Origin: Allosphingosinicella deserti
GTDB taxonomy: Bacteria; Pseudomonadota; Alphaproteobacteria; Sphingomonadales; Sphingomonadaceae
DNA: 64,000 nt
Assembly: GCF_003012735.1 (NCBI RefSeq)
Contig: NZ_PXYI01000003.1
Location: 310,001 to 374,000, forward strand
Direction of reading: 5' to 3'
Under the pieces are notes generated by a model. That model was not told where the DNA came from. It saw only the letters and a program-made list of their open reading frames with translations, and did no database searches. Of the stretch, positions 41,377 through 50,800 are shown piece by piece (within the stretch, counting starts at the first letter, position 1; each line of letters starts with the position of its first letter). Made by a program: the position numbers and the translations under genes.

Positions 41377-42750
41377 TCAGAGGCGAAACATCGCCTCCAG
41401 CGCGATCATGCGGATGTTGCGGTGGGGCCCGGTGCGACGGAGGAAGTCTCCGGCGGCGAACATCGAGCCGGAGGCTGAGAAAGAGAGGAGGGGGTGCGGC
41501 GTCCAGGTCAGCACCGCCTCTGTTTGGGTGCCGATGTGACGGGCCTTCGTGCCGGCGCCCGCACGCAGCAGCGCACCGCCCATGTCGTAAATGCCGTCGC
41601 CGCGGCTCTGCCGCCAGTAGCGCACCCCGGCGAGCGACGCGCCGAAACCGCGGCCCAAATCGAGCTCCAGCGCCGGGTGAAGGTTGACGATATTGTACGG
41701 GCCGATCGGCGAGAGCTCACCGAAATATTTTCCTTTCGGGAACATCGGATTGAAGCTCTGCAGCGTCGGATCGGCGGGATCACGGTCGCCGCTGACGATG
41801 TTGGCGCGCACGCGCAGAAGCGGCCGAAGCGGACGCGACGGCGCGGCAAACGCGGTTTCGGTGGCGATCGACCAGGCCCGGATGGGGGCATCGCCGAAGC
41901 GCCCGCGCTGGCGCATCGCCTCCCAATTCCACGACCATGGCCCCGCGGTGCCGAACAGGCGCAGCCCGAGCGTGCTGCGCCGTTCGCGGCCCTCGCCCTG
42001 TTCGGAAGCCCCGGCCTCGCGGCGATAGGCGAACCGGTAGAGGTCGATCGACAGCGCCCCCGCGACCGGCAGGGTCGCGTAGACTCCGGAGAGGCGGCGA
42101 TTGCCGTCGCTGCGGTCGTCAAAGTCACCCGGGCCGGCCTTTACCGGGCGGAGACGCAGCAGATCGAGCCTGGCGCCGCGGTGGGCGATGCCGCCGCGCC
42201 AGCCGTCGAACGGCAGCGGAACGTTCGGGCCGTAGCGCGCGCCGACCAGGCGCTCCGATCCGAGCGCCATCAGTGCGCGGCCGCCGCGCAGCATCAGGCT
42301 GGTCTCGCCCGCCAGCGGCAGCCGAAGCTCGGCGAAGCCCTGGAGCAGGTCCACGCCGGTGCGATCGAGCGGTCCCGCGGCCGGCGCGACGCCGCGCGCG
42401 CCCGCGGCGATGCCCTGGACGAAGCCGCGAAGCGGGCCGGCATGGAGATCGGCATGGGGCATGACTCGCAGCCACAGATAGCCGTCGTCCGGCGCCTCGG
42501 CCGCGCCCCAGCCATTGTCGTCAAAGCCTTCGTAGCGCAGGCGCGCTTCAAGTCCGGTGCTCAGCCAGGCGGCGCCTGAGCCGTCGAGCGGCCGATATTT
42601 GGCGCGCTGCCAGCGCGGCACGGCGTCCGCGCCGGCGAGCACCGACCAATCCTCCTCGTAACGGGTGGTATGGAATGCCGGGGCCCCGGGGCTCGCCGCC
42701 GCCGCCGGCGCGGCGAGCAGGGCGAGCGCCAGCAGAGCCGCGCCAGTCAT
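41377..42750 (-). CDS. Alginate-export-type outer-membrane porin
   Basis: A 457-residue beta-barrel protein of the alginate export (AlgE-like) family. It has signal peptide TGAALLALALLAAPAAAAS, then EEDWSVLAGADAVPRWQRAKY, strands with alternating aromatic residues, NPMFPKGKYFGELSPIGPYN late in the chain, and a terminal Phe-Arg-Leu. Many relatives are solute porins unrelated to alginate. The ATG overlaps the stop of the MFS gene (ATGA). It is the last gene of a six-gene minus-strand operon and probably provides outer-membrane passage for the operon's substrate or product. Confidence 0.85.
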   Translation of the reverse strand: MTGAALLALALLAAPAAAASPGAPAFHTTRYEEDWSVLAGADAVPRWQRAKYRPLDGSGAAWLSTGLEARLRYEGFDDNGWGAAEAPDDGYLWLRVMPHADLHAGPLRGFVQGIAAGARGVAPAAGPLDRTGVDLLQGFAELRLPLAGETSLMLRGGRALMALGSERLVGARYGPNVPLPFDGWRGGIAHRGARLDLLRLRPVKAGPGDFDDRSDGNRRLSGVYATLPVAGALSIDLYRFAYRREAGASEQGEGRERRSTLGLRLFGTAGPWSWNWEAMRQRGRFGDAPIRAWSIATETAFAAPSRPLRPLLRVRANIVSGDRDPADPTLQSFNPMFPKGKYFGELSPIGPYNIVNLHPALELDLGRGFGASLAGVRYWRQSRGDGIYDMGGALLRAGAGTKARHIGTQTEAVLTWTPHPLLSFSASGSMFAAGDFLRRTGPHRNIRMIALEAMFRL

Positions 42751-44324
42751 GCCGGAGCGATCCAGTGCCGTACCAGCGGCGGCTCCGGGCCGAGGTGGAA
42801 GGCGCCGGCCAGATCCTGCTCGGCGCGATCGGCATTGGTGACGCGGGCATGCTGGCGGAGATGCTCGAGCCAGCTTTCGACAATGAAATATTCGATGATC
42901 GTGCCCGGCGCGCTCGCATCCTCGTACAGGCCCCAGGCGAGCGCGCCGTCGCGCCGACGGATCCGTTGCAGTGGCGCCATCGCACGCGCGAACGCGGCCG
43001 CGCGGGCGGGCTCCACCCGATATTCGATCGTCACCATCACCGGCCCGCGATCGCTCTCGATCTCGCCGCCGGTCTCGGGAGACGGCCAGTGGAGCGATGG
43101 AGCGAGATCGGCCGTCGCCGCCGGGATCGCGAAGCGGCGGGCGAGGATCGAAGCCGCCCCGAGCGCCGCCGCCGCGCAGAGCAGGGCAGTCGGAATGCCC
43201 GCCTGCGACGCCACCCACCCCCAAAAAGCGGCGCCGGCGGTCATCGAGCCCTGGAAGACGAGCAGATACAAAGCCAGCGCCCGGGCCTTGACCCAAGGCG
43301 CCGTCGCCAGCTGCGCGGCGGCGTTGAGCGACGACATCATCGCAATCCAGCCGATGCCGGCGCCCAGCAAGGCCGCTGCCGCCGCTGCGAAGCTGTGCGC
43401 GGCGGCGAGCAAGGCCGTCATCGCGGCGAACATCAGGGTGGCCGCGACGGTCACCACATTGGCGGACAGACGGCGGCGGATCCGCGGCAGCGCGATCGCT
43501 CCGGCGACCGCACCGAGACCGACGAAGGCGAGCAGGCCGCCATAGCCGCCCGCGCCGAGGCCGAGATCGCGCCGGGCGATCAGCGGCAGCAGCGACCAGG
43601 GCGCGCTGGCGAACAGGAAGAAGCCCAGGCTGCGCACCAGCACCGCCTGCAGATCGGGCGCGCGCAGCGCATAGCGAAGACCGCTGCGCAGCGCGCCGAT
43701 GAAATGCTCGGCCGGCAGGGCGGGCGGGTTCTTCTGGCGCCGCCAGCGCAGCAGCACGGCGACGATGCCGAGCACCGACACGGCGTTCAAGGCGAACACG
43801 GCGGCGGGGCCGGACAGCGCGACGATGAGGCCGCCGAGCGCCGGACCGATCGCCCGCGCGATGTTGACGCCAAGGCTGTTGAGGGCGACCGCCTGCGGAA
43901 TCGAGGCGGGCGGCACCAGCTCCGGCACCGTCGCCTGGAAGGCAGGTGCGCTCAGCGCGCTTCCGCAGGACAAGGCGAAGGTCAAGGCGAGGAGCAGGCC
44001 CGGCCCGGTCACGCCGGTCAGCGTCAGGCCGGCAAGCAGGGCGGCCACGGCGAGGCTCCACAGCTGCGCGGCGACGAGGAGGCGGCGGCGGTCGACGATG
44101 TCGGCGAGGGCGCCGCCGGGGAGGGCGAAGAGGAAGATCGGCAGAGTGGTAGCCGACTGGACCAGCGCTACCATCAACGGGCTCGGCGACAAGGACGTCA
44201 TCAGCCAGGACGCGCCGATATCGTGCATCCAGGTGCCGATGTTGGACACGATGGTCGCCAGCCACAGCGCGCGGAACAGCGGACTTGCGAGCGGCGACGC
44301 AGGCGGCGGCGACACGTCGCTCAC
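42747..44324 (-). CDS. MFS transporter with C-terminal monooxygenase-like (ABM) domain
   Basis: A 525-residue protein. Residues 1-400 form a 12-helix MFS permease of the EntS/MFS_3 type (GTWMHDIGASWLMTSLSPSP, LPGGALADIVDRRRLL). The last 100 residues are a soluble ferredoxin-like domain (VMVTIEYRVEPARAAAFARA, GLYEDASAPGTIIEYFIVES) like antibiotic-biosynthesis monooxygenase/ABM folds. The fusion is known in this subfamily. The GTG start overlaps the DoxX stop (GTGA). Likely an exporter; substrate unknown. Confidence 0.88.
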   Translation of the reverse strand: MSDVSPPPASPLASPLFRALWLATIVSNIGTWMHDIGASWLMTSLSPSPLMVALVQSATTLPIFLFALPGGALADIVDRRRLLVAAQLWSLAVAALLAGLTLTGVTGPGLLLALTFALSCGSALSAPAFQATVPELVPPASIPQAVALNSLGVNIARAIGPALGGLIVALSGPAAVFALNAVSVLGIVAVLLRWRRQKNPPALPAEHFIGALRSGLRYALRAPDLQAVLVRSLGFFLFASAPWSLLPLIARRDLGLGAGGYGGLLAFVGLGAVAGAIALPRIRRRLSANVVTVAATLMFAAMTALLAAAHSFAAAAAALLGAGIGWIAMMSSLNAAAQLATAPWVKARALALYLLVFQGSMTAGAAFWGWVASQAGIPTALLCAAAALGAASILARRFAIPAATADLAPSLHWPSPETGGEIESDRGPVMVTIEYRVEPARAAAFARAMAPLQRIRRRDGALAWGLYEDASAPGTIIEYFIVESWLEHLRQHARVTNADRAEQDLAGAFHLGPEPPLVRHWIAPA

Positions 44325-44734
44325 CGCCTGCGCCCAGCCGGGGTCATTCCGGCGGCGAGCATCAATCCGCCGATAAGACCGGCATGTTCGAGGAAGGTGT
44401 TGCGTTCGTGAAAACGGGCGACCGGCTCGGCCATCGACCAGAAGGGGTGGGCAATGATCGTCGCAAGCGCGGTGAACACGCCGAGCGCGCCGGCACCGAC
44501 CCAGGTCCAGCGGTCGGCAACGACGAGGGCGGAGCCGAAGATCTGGACGAGAATGGTCGCGGTGACCACCAGCCAGGCCGGATCGAGCGCGAAATGGGCC
44601 GCTTCGGCGAAGGCGGCGTCGACATCGAGCAATTTGGCGATCCCGCTTGCCCAGAAGGGCAGGGTCAGGATCAGCCGTGCGGCGATCGCGAAACTACGCT
44701 CCCGCAGCAGGCGGGCGATCGGTGCGGGTGTCAC
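44321..44734 (-). CDS. DoxX family membrane protein
   Basis: A 137-residue protein with four hydrophobic segments, including LILTLPFWASGIAKLLD, AWLVVTATILVQIFGSALVV, ALGVFTALATIIAHPFW and HAGLIGGLMLAAG. It is the second DoxX protein in the window. The GTG start at 44734 lies 1 bp after the amidohydrolase stop, and its stop overlaps the MFS start, so it is embedded in a tightly coupled operon. Confidence 0.85.
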   Translation of the reverse strand: MTPAPIARLLRERSFAIAARLILTLPFWASGIAKLLDVDAAFAEAAHFALDPAWLVVTATILVQIFGSALVVADRWTWVGAGALGVFTALATIIAHPFWSMAEPVARFHERNTFLEHAGLIGGLMLAAGMTPAGRRR

Positions 44735-44735
44735 G

Positions 44736-46670
44736 TCAGACCGCCCAGCAGCCGCAGCCCATCGCGCCCCAGAAGGCCTTGAGATCGGCGACGGGGGCCG
44801 CGGCGGCGAGGGCGGCGGCATGATCGTGGCCGTGAACGGCGCAGGAGGCGGCGCAGCCGCAAGCACCGGCGAGTTGCTTGCGATCGGCGCGATGATAGCC
44901 GCCGAAGGTCGCAACCGGCGACCAATCCGGCATGACCTTCGGGAGCGGAGGCGCGAGATCCCGATAGTCGTCCGATCCGTGGACAACACGGCCGCCGAGC
45001 AGCGTCAGCACCGAATGCAGATGCGGTATCTCGCTCTCGGCCACCGAGAAATAGTCGCCGGAGAGCAGGATCAGGTCGGCAAGCTGGCCCGCCTTGATCT
45101 GGCCCTTCTTGCCGACCTCGTTGGAGAACCAGCTGTTCGCTTCGGTCCACCGCCGCAGAGCGGTGGTGCGATCGAGCCGGTTGGCGGGCGGATAGAGGAT
45201 CTGCCCGCCGACGGTGCGGCCGGTGACCAGCCAAGCGAGCGACACCCAGGGATTGTAGCTCGCCACCCGGGTCGCGTCGGTGCCGGCTCCGACCTTGAGC
45301 CCGGCGCGAAGCATGGCAGCGATCGGCGGAGTCCGCTCCGCGGCGCGGGCGCCGTAGCGCTCGATGAAATACTCGCCCTGGAACGCCATGCGGTGCTGGA
45401 TCGCGATGCCGCCGCCAAGCGCGGCGATGCGATCGATGTTGCGCGCGCTGATCGTCTCGGCGTGGTCGAAGAACCAGTTGAGCCCGGACAGCGGAATGTC
45501 GCGATCGACCTTCTCGAACACGTCGAGCGCGCGGCCGATCGTTTCGTCATAGGTGGCATGGAGGCGCCACGGCCATCGGCGCTCGGCGAGCAGCCGCACC
45601 ACCGGTTCGAGATCCGCTTCCATGTTGGGCGGCATCTCGGGGCGTTCGACCCGGAAATCCTCGAAGTCTGCGGCCGAATAGACCAGCATCTCGCCGGCAC
45701 CATTGTGGCGGTAGGTGTCGTCCCCGTCGCCGGGCTTCACCTGGGTCGACCAGGTGGCGAAATCCTTGAGCTCTTCCTTGGGCTTCTGGGTGAAGAGATT
45801 GTAGGCGATGCGCAGGGTCAGTTCGCCGTCGCGATGCAGGCCCTCGATGATCTCGTAATCGTCCGGATAATTCTGGAAGCCGCCGCCGGCGTCGATCACC
45901 GAGGTGACTCCGAGCGCGTTCAGCTCGCGCATGAAATGACGGGTCGAGTTGCGCTGGTAGTCGGCGGGAAGCTTCGGCCCCTTCGCCAAAGTGGCGTAGA
46001 GGATGGTCGCATTGGGACGGGCGAGCAGCAATCCGGTCGGGTTGCCGGCGCCATCGCGGAGGATTTCGCCGCCTGGCGGGTTGGGCGTGTCCTTGGTGTA
46101 GCCGACCTGGCGCAAGGCCGCGGCGTTGAGCAGGGCACGATCGTAGAGATGGAGGATGAAGACCGGCGTGTCCGGCGCGACGGCGTTGAGCTCGTCGAGG
46201 GTCGGAAGGCGCTTCTCGGCGAACTGATGCTCGGTAAAGCCGCCGACGATCCGAACCCATTGCGGCGCCGGCGTGCGGGCGACCTGGGCCTTCAGCATCG
46301 CCATCGCGTCGGCAAGGGTCGGCACGCCGTCCCAGCGCAGCTCCATATTGTAGTTGAGGCCGCCGCGAATGACGTGGATGTGGCTGTCGATCAGCCCCGG
46401 CACCAGCCGCCGCCCGCCAGCATCGATGACCGTCGCGCCCGGACCGGCTGCTGCCCGGATCTCGGCTTCCGATCCGACCGCCAGGAACTTGCCGTCGCGA
46501 ATGGCGAGCGCCTGCGCCTCCGGCTGTTCGCGGTCGAGGGTGGTGATGCTGGCGTTGACGATGATGGTGTCGTTCAAGGGCGTTCTCCCCGCACGGGCTG
46601 CGATGGGATTGGTGAGCAAGGCGGCTCCGGCCGCCGATGCGAGCGCCTCGCGGCGGCTGAGGCGGCTCAT
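44736..46670 (-). CDS. YtcJ-like metal-dependent amidohydrolase with Cys/His-rich tail
   Basis: A 644-residue amidohydrolase-3 protein. The metal motif is VPGLIDSHIHV, with later FDHAETIS and VGAGTDATRVASYNPW, and the usual N-terminal composite beta domain (NDTIIVNASITTLDRE). The leader RLSRREALASAAGAALL is Tat-like, so it is probably periplasmic. The last 45 residues carry GACGCAASCAVHGHDHAAA and GAMGCGCWAV: five Cys and two His close together that are not part of the hydrolase fold. Substrate unknown. ATG overlaps the XapX stop. Confidence 0.87.
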   Translation of the reverse strand: MSRLSRREALASAAGAALLTNPIAARAGRTPLNDTIIVNASITTLDREQPEAQALAIRDGKFLAVGSEAEIRAAAGPGATVIDAGGRRLVPGLIDSHIHVIRGGLNYNMELRWDGVPTLADAMAMLKAQVARTPAPQWVRIVGGFTEHQFAEKRLPTLDELNAVAPDTPVFILHLYDRALLNAAALRQVGYTKDTPNPPGGEILRDGAGNPTGLLLARPNATILYATLAKGPKLPADYQRNSTRHFMRELNALGVTSVIDAGGGFQNYPDDYEIIEGLHRDGELTLRIAYNLFTQKPKEELKDFATWSTQVKPGDGDDTYRHNGAGEMLVYSAADFEDFRVERPEMPPNMEADLEPVVRLLAERRWPWRLHATYDETIGRALDVFEKVDRDIPLSGLNWFFDHAETISARNIDRIAALGGGIAIQHRMAFQGEYFIERYGARAAERTPPIAAMLRAGLKVGAGTDATRVASYNPWVSLAWLVTGRTVGGQILYPPANRLDRTTALRRWTEANSWFSNEVGKKGQIKAGQLADLILLSGDYFSVAESEIPHLHSVLTLLGGRVVHGSDDYRDLAPPLPKVMPDWSPVATFGGYHRADRKQLAGACGCAASCAVHGHDHAAALAAAAPVADLKAFWGAMGCGCWAV

Positions 46671-46918
46671 GCGCGGACGTCGCGCTCGGGCACAGCCTGG
46701 GGTCCCAGGACGTGGCGGGCGCAATCGGTGCGGACGTAGGCTATGACCGGCTTTCGCTGCACCAGCCGCTTCGCGATGGGCCCGATCTGCTCGCCGAGCA
46801 GGATGCCGAGCAGGCCGATAAGCGCGATCGCCGGCGGCGCGGGCGAGCGAACTCCCAGAAGCGAATAGAGGATGCCGGCCAGCATTCCCGCGCCGAGCGA
46901 CAGCAGATAGGGTTTCAT
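46667..46918 (-). CDS. XapX domain small membrane protein
   Basis: An 83-residue protein with two hydrophobic helices typical of XapX/DUF1427: LLSLGAGMLAGILYSLLGVR and PPAIALIGLLGILLGEQIG. A short charged tail contains a Cys (YVRTDCARHV). ATG 46918 is preceded by GAGG. Its stop overlaps the amidohydrolase start (ATGA). The function of XapX proteins is unknown; they often sit beside amidohydrolases and isochorismatase-like hydrolases, as here. Confidence 0.85.
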   Translation of the reverse strand: MKPYLLSLGAGMLAGILYSLLGVRSPAPPAIALIGLLGILLGEQIGPIAKRLVQRKPVIAYVRTDCARHVLGPQAVPERDVRA

Positions 46919-46988
46919 CACGCACGCCTCAGGGGAAGAGGAGAGGCGGGCCGGCGTTGGAGGGACGCAGCGCCGGCCCAGAGAGGCA

Positions 46989-47660
46989 TCAGGCGGCGAG
47001 CGCGTGCCCGCCTTCCTGTGCACCGAACATCGTCTTGGCGTAGACGATGCCGAGCCCGTAGGCGCCGCCATATTTCCGCGCGACTCCGGTGGTCATGTCG
47101 TAGGTCTCGGTGCGCGCCCAATCACGCTGAAGCTCGAGCAGATATTGGAGCGCGGTCATCGGCCGTGCGCCGGCCTGGATCATCCGCGCCATCGCCCGTT
47201 CGTGTGCTTCGGCCGAGACGTCGCCGCAGGCATCCGCAAGGACATAGACTTCGAAACCCTGCTCGATCGCCGACAGAGCGGGGCCGACGATGCAGACTCC
47301 GGTCCAGAGCCCGGCGAGCACTAGCCGCGGCTTGCCGATCGCGTTGACGCGCGCGATGACGTTGACGTCCTCCCACGTGTTCATCGACGTGCGGTCGGTA
47401 GTTTCGACATCCGGGAGCGCCTCCTTGATCTCGTCGAAGACCGGCCCGGAAAAGCTTTTCTCGGCAACCGTGGTGACGATCGTCGAGACACCGAAGCCGG
47501 CTGCGGCATGCGCGACCAACGCGGTGTTGGTGCGCAAGGTGGCGGTGTCGATCGATTTGGTGGCGAACGCCATCTGCGATTGGTGATCGATCAGGATGAG
47601 CGTGTGATCGCCCGGGGTCAGCAGGGACTTTGCTGGCGCGGCAGTTGCGGTGACGGGCAT
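46989..47660 (-). CDS. Isochorismatase-family (YcaC-like) hydrolase
   Basis: A 223-residue cysteine hydrolase. Catalytic Asp is in LILIDHQSQ, Lys in AEKSFSGPV and the nucleophile Cys in LAGLWTGVCIVGPAL. The arrangement matches the YcaC/isochorismatase-like group, whose substrates are mostly unknown amides. ATG 47660 follows a strong AGGAGGAAAA. First gene of the six-gene operon, 149 bp downstream of the sensor kinase gene. An ACCC-N3-CGGGTA element lies 109 bp before the start. Confidence 0.9.
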   Translation of the reverse strand: MPVTATAAPAKSLLTPGDHTLILIDHQSQMAFATKSIDTATLRTNTALVAHAAAGFGVSTIVTTVAEKSFSGPVFDEIKEALPDVETTDRTSMNTWEDVNVIARVNAIGKPRLVLAGLWTGVCIVGPALSAIEQGFEVYVLADACGDVSAEAHERAMARMIQAGARPMTALQYLLELQRDWARTETYDMTTGVARKYGGAYGLGIVYAKTMFGAQEGGHALAA

Positions 47661-47768
47661 GACTTTTCCTCCTCTGGCGCGCGCGGCGGCGGCACCGCGC
47701 CTTCGCGGCGCTCGACCTGGTTAGGCCAGGAGCCGCGCGGCCGCGTCATCCATCCGGGTATCCGCCGG

Positions 47769-47781
47769 ACCCTTTCGGGTA
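47769..47781 (+). promoter_or_regulatory. ACCC-N3-CGGGTA element, hydrolase operon promoter
   Basis: ACCCTTTCGGGTA on the plus strand, 109-121 bp before the hydrolase start on the minus strand, inside the 149-bp gap between kinase and operon. It shares the ten fixed bases with the sites at 37153 and 50923. Confidence 0.6.
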
Positions 47782-47809
47782 AGCGCGCGCCTGCCGGGCC
47801 CCGCCGGTC

Positions 47810-50800
47810 TCAGGCCGGCGTCTTTTCGGCTCCGGACCGGGCGGAGCGTCTGCGCCGGCCGGAATAGGCGATGGTGCCCGGGACGACGAGCGCGACCTCG
47901 GTGCCGCCGGCTTGCCCCGACTGGATGTAGAGCTCGGCGTCGAGCTTGCGGGCGCGCTCGTGCATGCCGGTCAGGCCGAAATGCCCCTCGCGCTTGCCGG
48001 CGCGCAGGATGTCCGGCGGGATGCCGATGCCGTCGTCGCGGAAGCGAACCGCGAAGCTCGATCGGCGGAATGCGATTTCGATTTCGATCCGGCTTGCCAA
48101 AGCGTGACGCCAGATGTTGAACAGCGCCTCGTTGGCGATCCGCGCGACTTCGTCTCCGACCAATGAGTTGAGCGGCCGGACTTCGCCATGGGTGACGATG
48201 TGGACCCGGGTGCTGGTCGGGAAGACCTGACGCCGGACGATGTCGAGGATCATCGATTCGAGATCGTCGCCGCTCTCCGTCATGCGCAGGTCGCGGACGC
48301 GGTCACGCCCCTCGGCGAGCACCGCGTCGGCGCGGTCGAGCGCTTCCTCGAGCGCGCGGCGGGTGGGCTGTTCGGGCGAAACGTCGTCGGCGACCAGCTG
48401 GAAGCGCAGGATCAAGGCCTGGACACCCTGCAGGAGGGTGTCGTGGAGCTCGCGGGCGATGCGCTCGCGCTCGGCGAGCCGCTCGGCCATGCGGGTCCGC
48501 ATCCGTCGGGCCAGTGCGCGCAGGCGCAGGCGGTAGAGCAGGGACAGCACGGCGAGGACTCCGATCCCGCAGAGGATCGCGAACAGCCGCGATTGCACGA
48601 AGGTCGGCGGGATCGTGAATTCCAGCGTCGCGCCCTCGCGATTCCAGATCCCGTCATTGTTTGCTGCGATCACCCGGAAGCGATAGGTCCCCGGTGCGAG
48701 ATTGGTGTAGAAGGCCTGGCGGCGCGTACCCGGATCGACCCAATCGGTGTCGACTCCCTCCAGCAGATAGCGAAAGCGAACCCGGCTCGGCACCGACAGG
48801 CTGAGCCCGGTATAGTCGATCGCGAGGCTGCGCGTCCCGGCGGCAAGCGCCACCGACGCCGGATCCGGGTAGCGGCGTCCGTCGGCGGTCAAGGCGCGAA
48901 TGGTCACCGGCGGCGCGATCCTGTTGTGGGTGAGCCGGGTCGGATCGACACGGACGACGCCTTGGCGGGTCAGGAACCACAAGCGGCCGTCGCCGCCCAT
49001 CACCATCTGCAAGCCGTCGCCGCCCTGGGTGCGGCTGGCGAGGCCATCCTGCGCGTCGAACAGATCGTGGCGAAGAGGCATGTCCGGATCGGCGAAGGCG
49101 CGCTGGAGATCGCCCGTGCGGACGCGGATGATGCCCTTGTTGTTGATCATCCAGGTCTCGCCGGCCGGGGTGCGTGCGACCCCGCGGATGCCGCGAAGCC
49201 AGGGATGGCGCGCAATCGGGAGGCGCTGGAAGCGCTGCCCGTCCCACCGGGCGAGGCCGGTCCCGCCGCCGATCACAGGTGCATCGGCCATGCCGCGCAC
49301 CATGGTGAGGCCGGCGACTCCGATCGCCCCGTTGTTCCAAAAGCGGGCCACGGCGCGATCGATGACGAGGACGGCACGCCGCTCGAGCACTACCAGGGTG
49401 CGTCCGTTCGCGTCGATGGCGATGTCCTGCGGACGTCCTGCCGCGGCAGGAAGCGGGACGATGCGCCAGCCGTTGCCGTCGCGCCGCCACAGGCCGCGAT
49501 CGAATCGGGCGAGCCAGAGCCGTCCGTCCTTGTCCTCGCCGCAGCCGTTGACCGGATCCTGATCCGGCAGGGCGAGCGTCGCCGCAACGCGGCCGCCGAT
49601 CAGGCGAAGCATCTTGCCGCGCACCGCCAGCCAAAGTCCGCTGGTGCGGCCGCGGCAGAGCGCGCGCGGCTCGTCGAGGCCGTTCAGCACCGGGCGGGGT
49701 TCCTCGCCCGGGCGGGCGCGATACAGCTGGTCGCCGCTGGCGATATAGACGGCGCCGGATTCGTCGGTGTTGATGAGATAGCCGAAGGCGGACGTTTTCG
49801 GCGGCAACGGGGCGGCGGCGACGTTGGCCTTGCGAAATTGATCGAGCCCCATCTCGGTCGCCGCCCAGAGATTGCCCTCCCGATCCTGGAGCATGGCGAG
49901 TGCCTGGTTGGACGTGAGGCCGTTGCCGGCATGATAACGGACCATGGTCTCGGCACCGCCGCGTCCCGGACGCGGAATGCGGAAGATGCCGCCGGTGTAG
50001 GTGGATCCCCAGAGCTGCCCGTCGCGATCGAACAGGATCATCGTGCGCCGCACCGGCGCCACCGCCGGGTAGAAGATCGGCGAGCGCGCAACCCTCGCGC
50101 CGCCGGCATAATCGGGCAGCATCCAGGTGCCGGACGGGTCGGAGATCCAGATGTCGCCGCGTGCGTCCTGCGCCATGCTGGCACCGTCGGCGATCCTCAG
50201 CCCACTCTCCTCGAAGCGTTTCGATCCGCGGCGGAGGAAGAGGAGATGGGTCTTGGTCGCAAGCCAGATCGTGCCGTCCCGGCTGGGAAGGAGGCTGGAG
50301 ACGGGTTCGTCGGGAACGCCCCAAGCCGCGCCGATTCGTTCCCACGCGCCGCGCCGATAGCGTTTGAGCGCATTGCGGGCGCGGCCGCCTACCGCCCAGA
50401 TCGTTCCGTCCATGTCTTCGCGGAACTCGGTGACCTCCCCGGGCGCGTCCGGCATGCCGGCCCGCACCATGCGTCCCGCGCGATACACTTCGGCGCCGGC
50501 CCCCCCGGCATAGCCGACCCAGAGGTCGCCGTTGCGCGCGGCGAAGACTCCACTGACCGGAATCGCGCCGGGCGGGTGGCCGGGGGCCGGCGGCACATGC
50601 TCGAAGCTCACGCCGTCGAAGCGGAACAGGCCTTCATAGGTGCCGAGCCAAAGATAGCCGTCCGGCGTCTGTGCCATCGCCTGGATCATGCCCGGCACGC
50701 CGTCCTTGCTCGTCCAGCTGCTGTGCGTGAACGGATCGGGTGCGGGTGCGGGTGCGGGTGCGGGGCCAGGGGCGGCGTCCACCGAGACCTGCAGCCAGCA

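Noticed and set aside
41377-42750. Alginate biosynthesis or export function for the porin
   Set aside because: No alginate polymerase, epimerase or lyase genes are present; the family name does not imply alginate here.
50044-50056. ACCGCCGGGTAG, a partial match to the ACCC-N3-CGGGTA element
   Set aside because: It lacks the fourth base of the first half-site and has wrong spacing, and it lies inside the kinase coding sequence.
50738-50761. Tandem hexamers considered as a CRISPR-like or regulatory array
   Set aside because: The units are contiguous without spacers and simply encode a Pro-Ala linker.
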